Source: Bradyrhizobium sp. 149
GTDB taxonomy: Bacteria > Pseudomonadota > Alphaproteobacteria > Rhizobiales > Xanthobacteraceae
Length of the DNA: 64,000 nt
Direction: 5' to 3'
NCBI RefSeq assembly: GCF_023073915.1
Contig: NZ_JADPKK010000022.1
Location: 496,001 to 560,000 of the forward strand
Each line of letters opens with the position of its first letter. The stretch's first letter is position 1. The notes beneath the pieces were generated by a model that saw only the letters and a list, made by a program, of their open reading frames with translations, had not been told where the DNA came from and searched no databases. This document shows, in pieces, positions 7,068 to 18,495 of the stretch. A program made the position numbers and the translations under genes.

Positions 7068-9791
7068 CTAGCCCGCTTCACGGCGGCGGCTTTCGTTGCC
7101 GCCGCGCTGGACGAGACGGCTGCGATGGAGCGCGAACAGCTCCAGCACCTTGTCGGCGGGCTTCGCAGCGCTGAACAGATAGCCCTGCATCTCGGAGCAG
7201 CCGAGCGCGCGCAGCAGCCGCTGCTGCTCCTCGGTCTCGACGCCCTCGGCCGTGGTGGTCATGCGGCGGGCGGCCGCGAGATTGACGACGGCCTGCACGA
7301 TGCTGGCGGTGCCGTCGGGACCGGCGATGTCGTTGACGAAGCAGCGGTCGATCTTGATCTTGTCGAACGGGAAGCGGTGCAGATAGCTCAGCGAGGAGTA
7401 GCCGGTGCCGAAATCGTCGAGCGCGATGCGCACGCCGATGGCGCGGAGTTGATGCAGGATCGCCAGCGCGGTGTCGTCGTCGCGGATCAGCACCGCCTCG
7501 GTGATCTCGAGCTCGAGCCGGCTCGCCGGCAAATTGGAGGCGGCGAGCGCCGCCATGATCTTCAGCGCCAGCGTGCCGCTCTTGAACTGCACCGGCGAGA
7601 CGTTGACGGCGAGGCGGATGTCGTCGGGCCAGTTCGCCGCGTCCCGGCAGGCGGTCGCCAGCACCCATTCGCCGATCTCGTTGATCAGGCCGGTGTCCTC
7701 GGCGATCGGGATGAACTCGGCCGGCGAGACCATGCCGCGCTCGGGATGGCGCCAGCGCACCAGTGCCTCGCAGCCGGTGATGCGGTCGTCCTTCAGGCTG
7801 AGGCAAGGCTGGTAATACACCTCGAGGCCGCCATGGGCGATGGCGTGACGCAGGTCGATCTCGAGCTGACGCCGCTCGTGGACCTTGGCGTCCATCTCCG
7901 GCTCGAAAAAGCGATAGGTGCGGCGCCCGGCGGCTTTGGCGGCGTACATCGCCATGTCCGCGTTCTTCAGGATCTGGTCCAGCGCGGTTCCGTGCTCCGG
8001 CGCCAGCGCGATGCCGATGCTGGCGTCGGTGGCAAGATGATGGCCCATGCAGTCGAACGGCGCGCGGATGGCCTCGAACAGCCGCGCGACGAGCTCGTTG
8101 ACCTGATCCAGCGATGTCACCGCGCTCTGTACGATGGCAAATTCGTCGCCGCCGAGCCGCGCCACGAAGTCCGCCGGACCCGCGCACCGGCGGAGGCTCT
8201 GCGCGACCGATTTCAGGAGTTCGTCACCGACGAGATGCCCGAGCGCGTCGTTGACGCCCTTGAACTCGTCGATGTCGATGTAGTGCACCGCGAGTTGCTC
8301 GCCCTCGGCGACGAGACCCAGTTCCTCGCGGAGATGCTCGTGGAACATGGTTCTATTGGGCAGGTCGGTCAGCGCGTCGTAATGAGCGAGATGGGTGATG
8401 CGCTCCTCGATACGCCGGCGCTCCGTGATGTCCTCATGCGTCGCCACCCAGCCGCCGTCCGCGAGCGGTTCGTTGACGATCTGGATCGAGCGACCGTCGG
8501 AGGTGTCGACCACCATGGAATTGCGCACATGGATGTCACGCAGGACCCGTGAGACATACTGGTCCACATCGCCGGTGAACGAGCCCGTGGCTCTGCGGTG
8601 CGCAATGATGTCGTGGAAGCTGCAGCCGGGTCTCACGATTTCGGCCGACAGCCCGTACATCTCGATGTAGCGCTGGTTACAGATCACGAGTTGCTGCGAG
8701 GAGTCGAACAGCAGCAGGCCCTGAGTCATGTTGTTGACGGCGCGGTCGAGGCGCTGCTTTTCCAGCGTCAGCCGTTCCCGCGAAAGGCGGTGCTGCTCCA
8801 GGAGCTTGCGCACGATCGCGATCAGCACGCCCGCGATGGCGAGCGCGGAAGAGGCGGCGACCGAGATCAGGATGCCGATCTGCTCGCGCCAGTCCGTCAG
8901 GGCCGCCGCGCGCGTCGTGGTTGCCATCATCAGGATCGGGAAGTGGGGCAAGGCGTGCGACGAAATCAGCCGGTCCTCGCCGTCGATGGGGCTCATGAAG
9001 CGGCCGGCAAAATGGTCGAGCCCGAAGACCCTTTGATGGGCGAACGGACCGTTCTTGAAATTCCTCCCCATCAATTCGCTGGAATGGGGATAACGGGCGA
9101 GCAGCGTGCCGTCCCGGTGCAGCATCGAGATCGTGGCGCTTTCGTCGAGCACGGCGGACTCGAAGAATGTTTCGAAGCTTGCCGGCTCGATGCCGCGTCC
9201 GACCACACCCATGAATTCGCCGTTCGGTCCGACGATCTTGCGCACGATCAGGATGGTCCAGGAGCCGGAGATGCGACTGTGCAGTGGCTCGATCAGGACG
9301 TCGGGAGCATTGGGGTCGTACCGGAAGGTCCGGAAATAGGCGCGATCGGCAACGTTCACTTTCGGGGCTGGCCACGTCGTCGACGAGTTGATCAAATTGC
9401 CTTCGGCATCGATGACGTTGACGCCGCCCATATAGGGCAGAGCCTCGATCTTCGAGCGCAGCATCCGGTGGATGTCCGGGCCGGAGAGGCGCTTGCGATA
9501 GTCCGCTGCGCTGGCAATGCCGCTCGCGCGAACGTGGTCGACGAAATCCTTCTGGATGACCGCGAAATCCTGCAATTGCTGGTCGAAATGATGGGCGAGC
9601 ATCAGCACGGTGTTTTCGAGCTCGCGGCCCGAATTGCGCAGCGCACGTTCGCGGAAATTCTGCGCCATCAGCGTGGCGCCGACGGCGATCGCCGCGATCA
9701 GCAGCGCGCCGCCCATTACCAGCCAGCGGATCGGTCCGCTGCGCACGAAGGCGTGGTCAAAAAGGCGACTGCCGAATCCCGTCATCATCAT
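7068..9791 (-). CDS. Membrane GGDEF-EAL cyclic-di-GMP signalling protein with PAS domain
   Basis: Predicted inner-membrane protein that makes and/or degrades the second messenger c-di-GMP, about 907 residues. Order: TM helix (about 22-45), extracytoplasmic Cache-like sensor (about 45-300, with the pattern VADRAYFRTFRYDP), second TM helix (about 310-330), PAS domain (about 350-455), GGDEF domain with the intact motif RLGGDEFAI, and EAL domain with CEALVRW, DDFGTGYSSLSYL and EGVET. Both catalytic signatures are intact, so dual activity is possible; which dominates cannot be told. Three ATG codons in a row at 9783-9791 are the likely start, though without a clear ribosome-binding site; an in-frame TTG at 9821 is an alternative. 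It has no partner gene. Confidence 0.93.
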   Translation of the reverse strand: MMMTGFGSRLFDHAFVRSGPIRWLVMGGALLIAAIAVGATLMAQNFRERALRNSGRELENTVLMLAHHFDQQLQDFAVIQKDFVDHVRASGIASAADYRKRLSGPDIHRMLRSKIEALPYMGGVNVIDAEGNLINSSTTWPAPKVNVADRAYFRTFRYDPNAPDVLIEPLHSRISGSWTILIVRKIVGPNGEFMGVVGRGIEPASFETFFESAVLDESATISMLHRDGTLLARYPHSSELMGRNFKNGPFAHQRVFGLDHFAGRFMSPIDGEDRLISSHALPHFPILMMATTTRAAALTDWREQIGILISVAASSALAIAGVLIAIVRKLLEQHRLSRERLTLEKQRLDRAVNNMTQGLLLFDSSQQLVICNQRYIEMYGLSAEIVRPGCSFHDIIAHRRATGSFTGDVDQYVSRVLRDIHVRNSMVVDTSDGRSIQIVNEPLADGGWVATHEDITERRRIEERITHLAHYDALTDLPNRTMFHEHLREELGLVAEGEQLAVHYIDIDEFKGVNDALGHLVGDELLKSVAQSLRRCAGPADFVARLGGDEFAIVQSAVTSLDQVNELVARLFEAIRAPFDCMGHHLATDASIGIALAPEHGTALDQILKNADMAMYAAKAAGRRTYRFFEPEMDAKVHERRQLEIDLRHAIAHGGLEVYYQPCLSLKDDRITGCEALVRWRHPERGMVSPAEFIPIAEDTGLINEIGEWVLATACRDAANWPDDIRLAVNVSPVQFKSGTLALKIMAALAASNLPASRLELEITEAVLIRDDDTALAILHQLRAIGVRIALDDFGTGYSSLSYLHRFPFDKIKIDRCFVNDIAGPDGTASIVQAVVNLAAARRMTTTAEGVETEEQQRLLRALGCSEMQGYLFSAAKPADKVLELFALHRSRLVQRGGNESRRREAG

Positions 9792-10134
9792 CGATCGTTG
9801 TGGTGCACACGCCAGGGTCAATTCGTGCCCCCGGAAACATCCGTTGGTTTACGGGAACGGAGTGGAGGCGAAGTTAGGAAGCTGGGTTAATGCGCAGTGA
9901 ATGGACACTCACAAAAGCAATCAATGCGGGGGACGCGAGACGTGCAGGAATTGCCGGAAGCTTCCGCGCGGCCGGACAATCTTTGCCGGCCATCGCGACG
10001 ATCAATCGAAAGGGTCCAAGGTGCCGGCCTGATCGCCGCCGGCATCGCGCATGCTTACCGTGATAAACGGCGTGGACAGCAGGCTGGGTTCAAACTTCGC
10101 GACGATCAGTACGTCGCTGAAGTAGCAGCTGCAA
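9792..10134. other. Intergenic region with no recognised gene
   Basis: About 340 bp between the end of moaC and the start of the GGDEF-EAL gene. Short frames exist (for example on the plus strand from 9897) but their translations are Arg/Pro/Ala-rich and match nothing I know. This is where moeA would follow if moaC and moeA were adjacent. Confidence 0.35.
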
Positions 10135-10653
10135 TCAGACGCGGTAATGACCGGACTTGCCGCCGAGCTTCTCGACCAGATGGATGCCTTCGATGCGGAC
10201 GCCACGCTCGACCGCCTTGATCATGTCGTAGATGGTGAGGCAGGCGACCGAAACAGCGGTGAGGGCTTCCATTTCGACGCCGGTCGGGCCCGTGACCTTC
10301 ACGCTGGCACGGACGAGGCAGCCTGGCAGCTTTGCATCGGGCTCGATATCGACGGTCACCTTCGACAGCGCGAGCGGATGGCAGAGCGGGATCAGTTCCG
10401 AGGTGCGCTTGGCGGCCATGATGCCGGCGATGCGGGCGGTGCCGAGCACGTCGCCCTTCTTGGCGTTGCCGGACACGATCAGGTCAAGCGTCGCCCTGGT
10501 CATGACGACTCGTCCTTCCGCGACCGCGAGCCGCTCGCTCGCGGGCTTGTCCGACACGTCAACCATCCGCGCCTCGCCGGAGGCGCCGATATGGGTGAGG
10601 GCAGGGCCGGTCTTGGTCTTGGCTGGTTTGGTCGTACTCGGCTTGCGGACCAT
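10135..10653 (-). CDS. moaC: Cyclic pyranopterin monophosphate synthase MoaC
   Basis: Converts the product of MoaA into cyclic pyranopterin monophosphate, the first committed intermediate of molybdenum-cofactor synthesis. It has 172 residues, with an N-terminal Lys/Thr-rich extension of about 15 residues before the usual start of the fold. Diagnostic segments are [12 protein letters not shown] (about 90-101) and [13 protein letters not shown] (about 124-136), followed by the conserved DMIKAVERG. The ATG lies one base beyond the trpC stop (TGACATG), so translation is probably coupled in the ppiD-trpD-trpC-moaC run. Confidence 0.97.
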   Translation of the reverse strand: MVRKPSTTKPAKTKTGPALTHIGASGEARMVDVSDKPASERLAVAEGRVVMTRATLDLIVSGNAKKGDVLGTARIAGIMAAKRTSELIPLCHPLALSKVTVDIEPDAKLPGCLVRASVKVTGPTGVEMEALTAVSVACLTIYDMIKAVERGVRIEGIHLVEKLGGKSGHYRV

Positions 10654-10654
10654 G

Positions 10655-11473
10655 TCAGCGCGTGCCCGTCGCGCGCACGGTCTCGCGTGCGAGCAGCGTG
10701 CGCGTCGCAGCGGTAACGTCGGCTTGCCGCATCAGGCTCTCGCCGACCAGGAAGGTCGACATGCCGACGCGCTCGAGGCGGGCGAGATCGGCGGGCGTGA
10801 AGATGCCGCTCTCGCCGACCATCAGCCGGTCCCCGGGGATCAGCGGCGCCAGCGTCTCGCTGGTCGCAAGCGTGGTCTCGAAGGTACGCAAATTGCGGTT
10901 GTTGACGCCGATCATCGGCGAACGCAGTTTCAGCGCGCGGTCCAACTCGGCATGGTCGTGAATCTCGATCAGCACGTCCATGCCGTAGGCGAGGGTGGCG
11001 TCCTCGAGGTCTTTTGCCGCGGCATCATCGAGCGCCGCCATGATGATCAGAATACAGTCGGCGCCGTGCGCGCGGGCCTCCGCCACCTGATAGGTGTCGA
11101 ACATGAAATCCTTGCGCAGCACCGGCAGTGACGTTGCCGCGCGCGCCGCCACCATGAAATCGAGATGGCCCTGGAACGAGGGCGTGTCGGTCAGTACCGA
11201 CAGGCAGGCAGCGCCGCCGGACTCATAAGCCTTGGCGAGCAGCGGCGGATCGAAATCGGCGCGGATCAGGCCCTTTGACGGCGAGGCCTTCTTGACCTCC
11301 GCGATCAGCGCGTAGTCGCCACTGGCGTGCTTGGCCTTGATCGCGCGCACGAAGCCGCGCGGTGCTGCTTGCGCCTTGGCCTTCGCCTCTACGGCCGACA
11401 GCGGCTGCGCGCGCTTGGCCGCGGCGATTTCCTCGCGCTTGTAGGCTTCGATCTTGGTCAGGATGTCCGACAT
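10655..11473 (-). CDS. trpC: Indole-3-glycerol phosphate synthase
   Basis: Closes the indole ring, converting carboxyphenylaminodeoxyribulose phosphate to indole-3-glycerol phosphate in tryptophan synthesis. It is a 272-residue single-domain TIM barrel, not fused to TrpF. Visible motifs: [13 protein letters not shown] (about 59-71), [12 protein letters not shown] (about 117-128), [12 protein letters not shown] near 185 and [13 protein letters not shown] near 218. It starts 7 bp after the trpD stop and is followed at once by moaC, a layout common in rhizobia. All are on the minus strand. No leader peptide or attenuator was seen nearby. Confidence 0.97.
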   Translation of the reverse strand: MSDILTKIEAYKREEIAAAKRAQPLSAVEAKAKAQAAPRGFVRAIKAKHASGDYALIAEVKKASPSKGLIRADFDPPLLAKAYESGGAACLSVLTDTPSFQGHLDFMVAARAATSLPVLRKDFMFDTYQVAEARAHGADCILIIMAALDDAAAKDLEDATLAYGMDVLIEIHDHAELDRALKLRSPMIGVNNRNLRTFETTLATSETLAPLIPGDRLMVGESGIFTPADLARLERVGMSTFLVGESLMRQADVTAATRTLLARETVRATGTR

Positions 11474-11480
11474 GTCAGGC

Positions 11481-12494
11481 TCAACCGTTCGAGACCGCGA
11501 TCAGATGTTTCAGCCGGGCGCGCGCCGCGCCGCTGTCGAGCGATTTTACGCCGATCGCGACGCCTTCCTTGAGGTCCCTGGCACGCCCGGCCACGACCAA
11601 TGCGGCAGCGGCGTTGATCAGCGCGACGTCGCGGTAGGGGCTCGGCTTGCCGTCGAGCACGCTTTGCAGCGCGATCGCGTTGGCGTCGGCGTCGCCGCCC
11701 TTGAGTGCACCAGCCTCGCAGCGCGGCAGGCCGGCGTCCTCAGGCGTCACCTCGAAATTCCGGATCTCGCCATTGTGGAGCGCGGAGACGAAAGTCGGGC
11801 CGGTGAGCGTGATCTCGTCGAGGCCATCGGAGCCGTGCACGACCCACGCGGATTCGGAGCCGAGGTTCTTGAGCACTTGCGCCAGCGGCTGCACCCATTG
11901 CCGGGAGAACACGCCAACCATCTGCCGCTTCACGCCCGCCGGATTGGACAGGGGGCCGAGCAGATTGAAGATCGTGCGTGTCGCAAGCTCGACCCGGGTC
12001 GGGCCGACGTTCTTCATGGCGGGATGATGGGCGGGGGCGAACATGAAGCCGATGCCGCATTCGCGCACGCAGCGACCGACCTGCTCCGGCCTCAGATCGA
12101 TCTTCACCCCGAGCGAACCCAGCACGTCGGCGGCGCCCGAGCGAGACGACAGCGCGCGGTTGCCGTGCTTGGCCACCGGCAAACCAGCGCCCGAAACGAT
12201 GAAGGAGGCGCAGGTCGAGACATTGACCGAGCCGGAGCCGTCGCCGCCGGTGCCCACAATGTCGACGGCGTCCGCGGGCGCATCGACCGTAAGCATCTTG
12301 GAACGCATTGCCGAGACCGCGCCGGTGATCTCGTCCACGGTCTCGCCGCGCACCCGCAGGGCCATCAGCAGGCCGCCCATCTGCGAGGGCGTAGCCTCGC
12401 CGGACATCATGGCGTCGAAGGCGGAAGCCGCTTCGTCACGCGACAGGCTGGCGCCGGTCGCCACTTTTCCAATGATCGATTTCAGGTCGTCCAT
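11481..12494 (-). CDS. trpD: Anthranilate phosphoribosyltransferase
   Basis: Transfers the phosphoribosyl group of PRPP to anthranilate, the second step of tryptophan synthesis; 337 residues. The PRPP-binding signature [16 protein letters not shown] lies near residues 79-94, followed by [12 protein letters not shown] (about 107-118) and LGPLSNPAG (about 160-168). It is a stand-alone TrpD without a glutaminase domain. The gap to ppiD upstream is 14 bp and to trpC downstream 7 bp, so the three are one transcription unit. The earlier-step genes trpE and trpG are not in the window. Confidence 0.97.
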   Translation of the reverse strand: MDDLKSIIGKVATGASLSRDEAASAFDAMMSGEATPSQMGGLLMALRVRGETVDEITGAVSAMRSKMLTVDAPADAVDIVGTGGDGSGSVNVSTCASFIVSGAGLPVAKHGNRALSSRSGAADVLGSLGVKIDLRPEQVGRCVRECGIGFMFAPAHHPAMKNVGPTRVELATRTIFNLLGPLSNPAGVKRQMVGVFSRQWVQPLAQVLKNLGSESAWVVHGSDGLDEITLTGPTFVSALHNGEIRNFEVTPEDAGLPRCEAGALKGGDADANAIALQSVLDGKPSPYRDVALINAAAALVVAGRARDLKEGVAIGVKSLDSGAARARLKHLIAVSNG

Positions 12495-12508
12495 CGCGTG
12501 CTTTCAAC

Positions 12509-14407
12509 TCACTGGTTCGCGCCGGTCACCTGCGCGAAGGCGGCCTGATTGATTGTGGTCCCGATGTCGGTTTGAAGCTTGTTGACGTAGGAAGCGACCT
12601 GCTCCTCGGTCTGCGCTCGGTCGAGACTGTCCTTCAGCTTCTTGACTGCCTCGGAAGCGGCGTCGGCCGCGGGATCGATGATCTCGGTGACGCGGAACAC
12701 GATCACCTCGGTGCCGCCGGTCACCGCGGTCTGCCCGACGCCGTCCTTGGCCGCGCGGAAGGCGGCCGAAACGACGGTTGCGGGCACGCTGGCGGGCGAG
12801 TCGTCGCGCTTGAAGCCGGTGGCGGTCTCGACCTTGGCGCCGATCGCGGCGGCTTCGTCGGCGAGCCTGCCGCCCGATTCGAGCTTCTGCACCACCTCGG
12901 TCGCCTTGGTCTTCAGTTTGGTCGCGATCTGGTCCTGCCGCCAGCGCGCCTCGACCTGGTCGCGAACCTCATCGAGATTGCGGTCGCGCGAGGGCGTGAT
13001 GGCAAGCACGTCGTACCAGACATAGCCGCCCTTGAATGAGATCGAGTCGTTGTCGACGCCGACATCGGTGTTGAAGGCCTGCGACACCACGTCGAGGCCC
13101 TGCGGAATGCTGGAGACCGGCTGGCCGTTCGGGGCGCGGCCGGAACGGTCGACGGCGTCGATGGTCACGGCGGTGAGGCCGAGCTTCTGCGCTGCGTCGA
13201 TTACGCTGGCACCTCCGCCGCGCTCGTCTTCCATCTTGTCGCGGAGATCGGCGACCTTGACGCGTGCGCGCTCGGTGGCGATCTCCCGCTTGATATCGCC
13301 GGCAAGGCTCGCGTAGTTCGCCTCATTGCCTGGCTCGATCTTGTCGACCTTGACGATGGAGGTGCCGAGAGCGCCCTGGATCGGCTGGCTGATTTCACCG
13401 ACGGGAAGTGCGAAGGCGACAGTGCCGACCGCCGCATCGAGCGAGGATTTGGTCACCAGCCCGAGATCGACGTCGGACGCGCTCAGTCCGCGCTCCTTGG
13501 CGAGGTCCTCGAACGACATCCCGCCGGTGAGCCGCTCGCGTGCGGTCTGCGCCTCGGCCGCATTGGGGAATACGATCTGATGGATCTGGCGCTTCTCCGG
13601 CGTGCCGAGCCGGTCCTTGCGCTGGTCGAACGTTTTCTTGGCGTCGTCGTCCGACACCTCGCTCCACTTACCGATCTCCTCCGGCGAGACCACGACGAAC
13701 GCGATCTTGCGATATTCGGGTGCGCGGAACTGAACCTTGTGATCCTCGAAATAGGCGGCGAGCGCCTCGGGCGAGGGCGCGTCGATGGTGCCTGCCTGGG
13801 CTGCGTCGAGCCTGACGAATTCGATCGTGCGCTGCTCGTTCTGGAAGCGCGTCAGCACGTCGAGCATCGCCTTCGGCGGCTCGAGGCCGGCGCCGATCGT
13901 GCCGGTGATCTGCCGGCGCAGCGAGACCTTGCGCTGCTCGGAGACGTAGCGCTGCTCAGTATAGCCGAAATTGCGGATCACGGACTGAAAGCGGTTCGAA
14001 TCGAAGTTGCCGCCGACGCCCTTGAAGTTCGGGTCGTTCATGATGAGCTGGCGGATCTGGTCGTCGGACTGGCCGAGCCCAAGCCGGCGCGCCTCTTCGT
14101 CGAGGGCGGCTTCCGCGATCGTCTGCTGGAGCACCTGACGATCGAGGCCGAAGGCCCGTGCCTGCTCAGGCGACAGCGGCCGGCCGAACTGGCGACTGAT
14201 TTGCTGCAGACGGTCGGTATAGATCTGGCGGAACTCGTTCAGCGAAATCTCAGTGCCGCCGACCTTGGCCACGGTGGATTGCCCAAAGCCCTTGAAGATG
14301 TCGGCAATGCCCCAAACGCCGAAACTGATGATCAGCACGCCCATCACCACGGCCATGATGGTCTTGCCGAGCCAGTTTGATGAGGCCTTGCGCATTCCTC
14401 GAAGCAT
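12509..14407 (-). CDS. ppiD: PpiD-like membrane-anchored peptidyl-prolyl isomerase/chaperone
   Basis: Periplasmic folding factor anchored in the inner membrane, 632 residues. A TM helix near residues 15-35 is followed by a SurA-N/PpiD chaperone region (about 40-190), a second helical region, a parvulin-type domain (about 265-355; GLVTKSSLDAAVGTVAFALP) and a helical C-terminus. It probably helps outer-membrane proteins fold after Sec export. The parvulin domain looks degenerate, so its isomerase activity is uncertain. I chose the ATG at 14407; the in-frame TTG at 14416 is possible and neither has a good Shine-Dalgarno. It is first in the run leading to trpD-trpC-moaC and divergent from tpiA. 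Confidence 0.9.
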   Translation of the reverse strand: MLRGMRKASSNWLGKTIMAVVMGVLIISFGVWGIADIFKGFGQSTVAKVGGTEISLNEFRQIYTDRLQQISRQFGRPLSPEQARAFGLDRQVLQQTIAEAALDEEARRLGLGQSDDQIRQLIMNDPNFKGVGGNFDSNRFQSVIRNFGYTEQRYVSEQRKVSLRRQITGTIGAGLEPPKAMLDVLTRFQNEQRTIEFVRLDAAQAGTIDAPSPEALAAYFEDHKVQFRAPEYRKIAFVVVSPEEIGKWSEVSDDDAKKTFDQRKDRLGTPEKRQIHQIVFPNAAEAQTARERLTGGMSFEDLAKERGLSASDVDLGLVTKSSLDAAVGTVAFALPVGEISQPIQGALGTSIVKVDKIEPGNEANYASLAGDIKREIATERARVKVADLRDKMEDERGGGASVIDAAQKLGLTAVTIDAVDRSGRAPNGQPVSSIPQGLDVVSQAFNTDVGVDNDSISFKGGYVWYDVLAITPSRDRNLDEVRDQVEARWRQDQIATKLKTKATEVVQKLESGGRLADEAAAIGAKVETATGFKRDDSPASVPATVVSAAFRAAKDGVGQTAVTGGTEVIVFRVTEIIDPAADAASEAVKKLKDSLDRAQTEEQVASYVNKLQTDIGTTINQAAFAQVTGANQ

Positions 14408-14631
14408 TTGGTCCAACTTGTTTTGGCAGGAGGGAACGGGAAGCGCGTCTTAATGCAGATTCCGCAAAAGCGCGTCACCAAATTGATCAATCATCATAAA
14501 GTGGCGGCTTTCCACCCGCAACCTCGGCTCCGGCCGGCTTTCGGTCCCTGCGGTTAAAAGCCCTTGGTCTCTGGAACTGCCACGGGACCTCTGCTAGCGC
14601 ATGCACAAACCGAATTTTACTGGAATTTGAC

Positions 14632-15390
14632 ATGACCGATGCCATCCGCCCCCTGATCGCCGGCAACTGGAAAATGAACGGCCTGAAGGCCTCGACTGCC
14701 GAATTCGACGCCATGCTCAATGGCGCGGCAGAGGTGGCCGGCCAGGCCGATCTGCTGGTTTGCCCGCCGGTGACCCTGATCGCAGCCTTTGCCGACAAGG
14801 CACGCGGCAAGAAGGTCGCGGTGGGAGCCCAGGATTGTCACCCCAAGGCCTCCGGCGCCCATACCGGCGATATCGCCGCGGAAATGCTGGTGGATGCGGG
14901 TGCGACCGCCATCATCGTCGGCCATTCCGAGCGCCGCGCCGACCATGGCGAGGGCGATGCCCTGATCCGGCTGAAGGCTGAGGCCGCCTGGCGCGCGGGG
15001 GTGACGGCGATCGTCTGCATCGGCGAGACGCAGGGCCAGCGCGATGCCGGCCAGACCCTGAATGTGGTGCGCGGCCAGCTCAACGGCTCGCTGCCGGATG
15101 GCTCAACTGCGGCCAACCTGGTCGTCGCCTACGAGCCGGTCTGGGCGATCGGCACCGGCCTGACCCCGACGTCCCGGGATGTCGAGCAGATTCATGAGTT
15201 TATCCGGGAACTCCTGACCTCCCGGTTCAAGGGCGACGGCGGAAAGATGCGGATTCTCTACGGCGGCTCAGTCAAGCCCTCGAACGCGGCCGAGCTGATG
15301 GCGGTGAGGAACGTCAATGGCGCACTGGTCGGCGGCGCCAGCCTGAAGGCGGCCGATTTCCTTGCGATCGCCCAAGGCTGTCCCAAGTAA
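14632..15390 (+). CDS. tpiA: Triose-phosphate isomerase
   Basis: Interconverts dihydroxyacetone phosphate and glyceraldehyde 3-phosphate in central carbon metabolism. It has 252 residues, a normal TIM length. Substrate Lys14 is in GNWKMNG, the electrophilic His in IIVGHSERR (about 96-104), the catalytic Glu in [11 protein letters not shown] (about 165-175), and the C-terminal phosphate loop in [11 protein letters not shown]. The ATG at 14632 matches the family N-terminus. It is the first gene of the plus-strand backbone, followed by secG 150 bp later; its promoter must lie in the 224-bp region shared with ppiD. Confidence 0.98.
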   Translation: MTDAIRPLIAGNWKMNGLKASTAEFDAMLNGAAEVAGQADLLVCPPVTLIAAFADKARGKKVAVGAQDCHPKASGAHTGDIAAEMLVDAGATAIIVGHSERRADHGEGDALIRLKAEAAWRAGVTAIVCIGETQGQRDAGQTLNVVRGQLNGSLPDGSTAANLVVAYEPVWAIGTGLTPTSRDVEQIHEFIRELLTSRFKGDGGKMRILYGGSVKPSNAAELMAVRNVNGALVGGASLKAADFLAIAQGCPK

Positions 15391-15540
15391 GGCCCCCTAC
15401 CTAACTGCAAACCTTAGGACCTGGCCGATCGGGGGTGGCAATGCCCCGTCCGATCGTGTAACACCGCGCAACTTCAGGAAAACCCGCGAAGCACGATTGG
15501 CCGCCGTCTCGGCGCTGTCGGCTTGTGACGGAAGGACACT

Positions 15541-15927
15541 ATGCAGACTGTTGTCATCGTCATTCACCTCATGATCGTCACCGTCATGATTGGCGCCGTC
15601 CTGCTCCAGAAGTCGGAAGGCGGAGGCCTTGGCATGGGAGGCGGTGCAGGCTTCATGTCGAGCCGCGGCACCGCGAACCTTCTGACGCGGACCACCGCGA
15701 TTCTGGCCGTCGGCTTCTTCCTCACCAGCCTGTTCCTGTCCTGGTATGCCGGTTACGACCGCAAGCCGTCGTCGATCATCGGTGCGCCGGCGTCGCAGAG
15801 CCAGCCGGCCGGTGGCGGGCCGATCGCGCCGCCGACCTCGGGCGGCATCCTGGATTCGCTGAAGAAGGCCGACGAGCAGCAGCAGGCTCCGGCACCGAGT
15901 GGCCCGCAGGTGCCGCGTTCGCAATAA
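15541..15927 (+). CDS. secG: Preprotein translocase subunit SecG
   Basis: Small auxiliary subunit of the SecYEG export channel in the inner membrane. It has 128 residues with two TM helices (about 1-20 and 55-77) joined by the conserved loop QKSEGGGLGMGGG ending SSRGTANLLTR. The C-terminal 45 residues are Pro/Ala/Gln-rich and non-conserved, as in other alphaproteobacterial SecG. GGAAGG lies seven bases before the ATG. It lies between tpiA and pyrG, a common order in this class. Confidence 0.96.
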   Translation: MQTVVIVIHLMIVTVMIGAVLLQKSEGGGLGMGGGAGFMSSRGTANLLTRTTAILAVGFFLTSLFLSWYAGYDRKPSSIIGAPASQSQPAGGGPIAPPTSGGILDSLKKADEQQQAPAPSGPQVPRSQ

Positions 15928-16081
15928 AGCAGGGGGGCCATGCAGGGCGGCTCCTACCGTCCTGCATCAACAACCCCCATCAAGGCTCTGTCACCACTCT
16001 TCGTTCTGGCTCACCCACAGGCCCGCAAAATCTTTGGGGCGGAATACGAATCGCTTTGGCGAATCGAATTCGAGGGATTAG

Positions 16082-17725
<1,644 letters not shown>

Positions 17726-17729
17726 GGTC

Positions 17730-18392
17730 TCAGCGCGCAGTGGTGTAGTCGGGCGCGTGATGCGTAGGCTCCGGCGCGGCCGGCATTGATGCGTCCGGCG
17801 CAAGCGATCCCGTGACGAGCTTCATCTGCGGCCGGCGCGTCAGCTTGTAGACGGCGGCCGGCGGTACGTTCAGCAGGGCACGATCCACCAGCTTTGCGCG
17901 CAACCCCAGCCGGTCGAGCACGGGCCGCGGGATCGGGCAGCTCATGCCGTAGGTGAACTGGTAGAAGGCGCCGCCGGGTCGGACATGACTGAACGCGCCG
18001 CCGACGATCGAGACGACCTTGCGCGTCGACATGTTGAGCAGCGGCAGGCCGCTCACGACCGCGCCGACCGGCGCGCCGTGATAGAGGCGCTCCGTTGCCA
18101 GCCGCCCCGCATCCATCCACAAGACGCGCGCGTTGGGAAAACGCATCTGGAGCAGCTTCATGAAGTCGGAGCCGTATTCGATCAGCGTGAGGTCCTGCTG
18201 GCGCACGCCGCGTTTGAGCAGCTTGTAGGTGAACGCGCCGGTGCCCGGGCCGAGCTCGAGAACAGGGCCGGTCGATGCGGTGATCTCGCGGGTGATGAGA
18301 TCGGCGAGCGCCGCGCCTGACGGCGCGATCGCACCGACGCGGCGCGGAGCTGACATCCACGACAGGAAGAACGAGAGAAAATCGTTGGGCAT
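17730..18392 (-). CDS. SAM-dependent methyltransferase, phospholipid N-methyltransferase type
   Basis: A 220-residue class I methyltransferase. The SAM-binding motif is PVLELGPGTGAFT (about 43-55), preceded by the signature GAIAPSGAALADLI. This start and the short Rossmann fold resemble rhizobial PmtA/PmtX enzymes that methylate phosphatidylethanolamine towards phosphatidylcholine. Bradyrhizobium carries several such genes with different substrates, so which methylation step it performs, or whether it uses another lipid, cannot be decided. The ATG at 18392 has GGAG five bases upstream, better than the GTG at 18398. It is convergent with pyrG; the kinase gene lies about 100 bp upstream on the same strand. 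Confidence 0.82.
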   Translation of the reverse strand: MPNDFLSFFLSWMSAPRRVGAIAPSGAALADLITREITASTGPVLELGPGTGAFTYKLLKRGVRQQDLTLIEYGSDFMKLLQMRFPNARVLWMDAGRLATERLYHGAPVGAVVSGLPLLNMSTRKVVSIVGGAFSHVRPGGAFYQFTYGMSCPIPRPVLDRLGLRAKLVDRALLNVPPAAVYKLTRRPQMKLVTGSLAPDASMPAAPEPTHHAPDYTTAR

Positions 18393-18495
18393 GCGCACTC
18401 CGGCATCTTGGTTGCGCCTCGCAGGTCAGAAGCGAGGCAGCCGAAGAATCGCTTGCGTGCATTGCGACAGCATTGCGTGCGGCATGTCGATTGCG

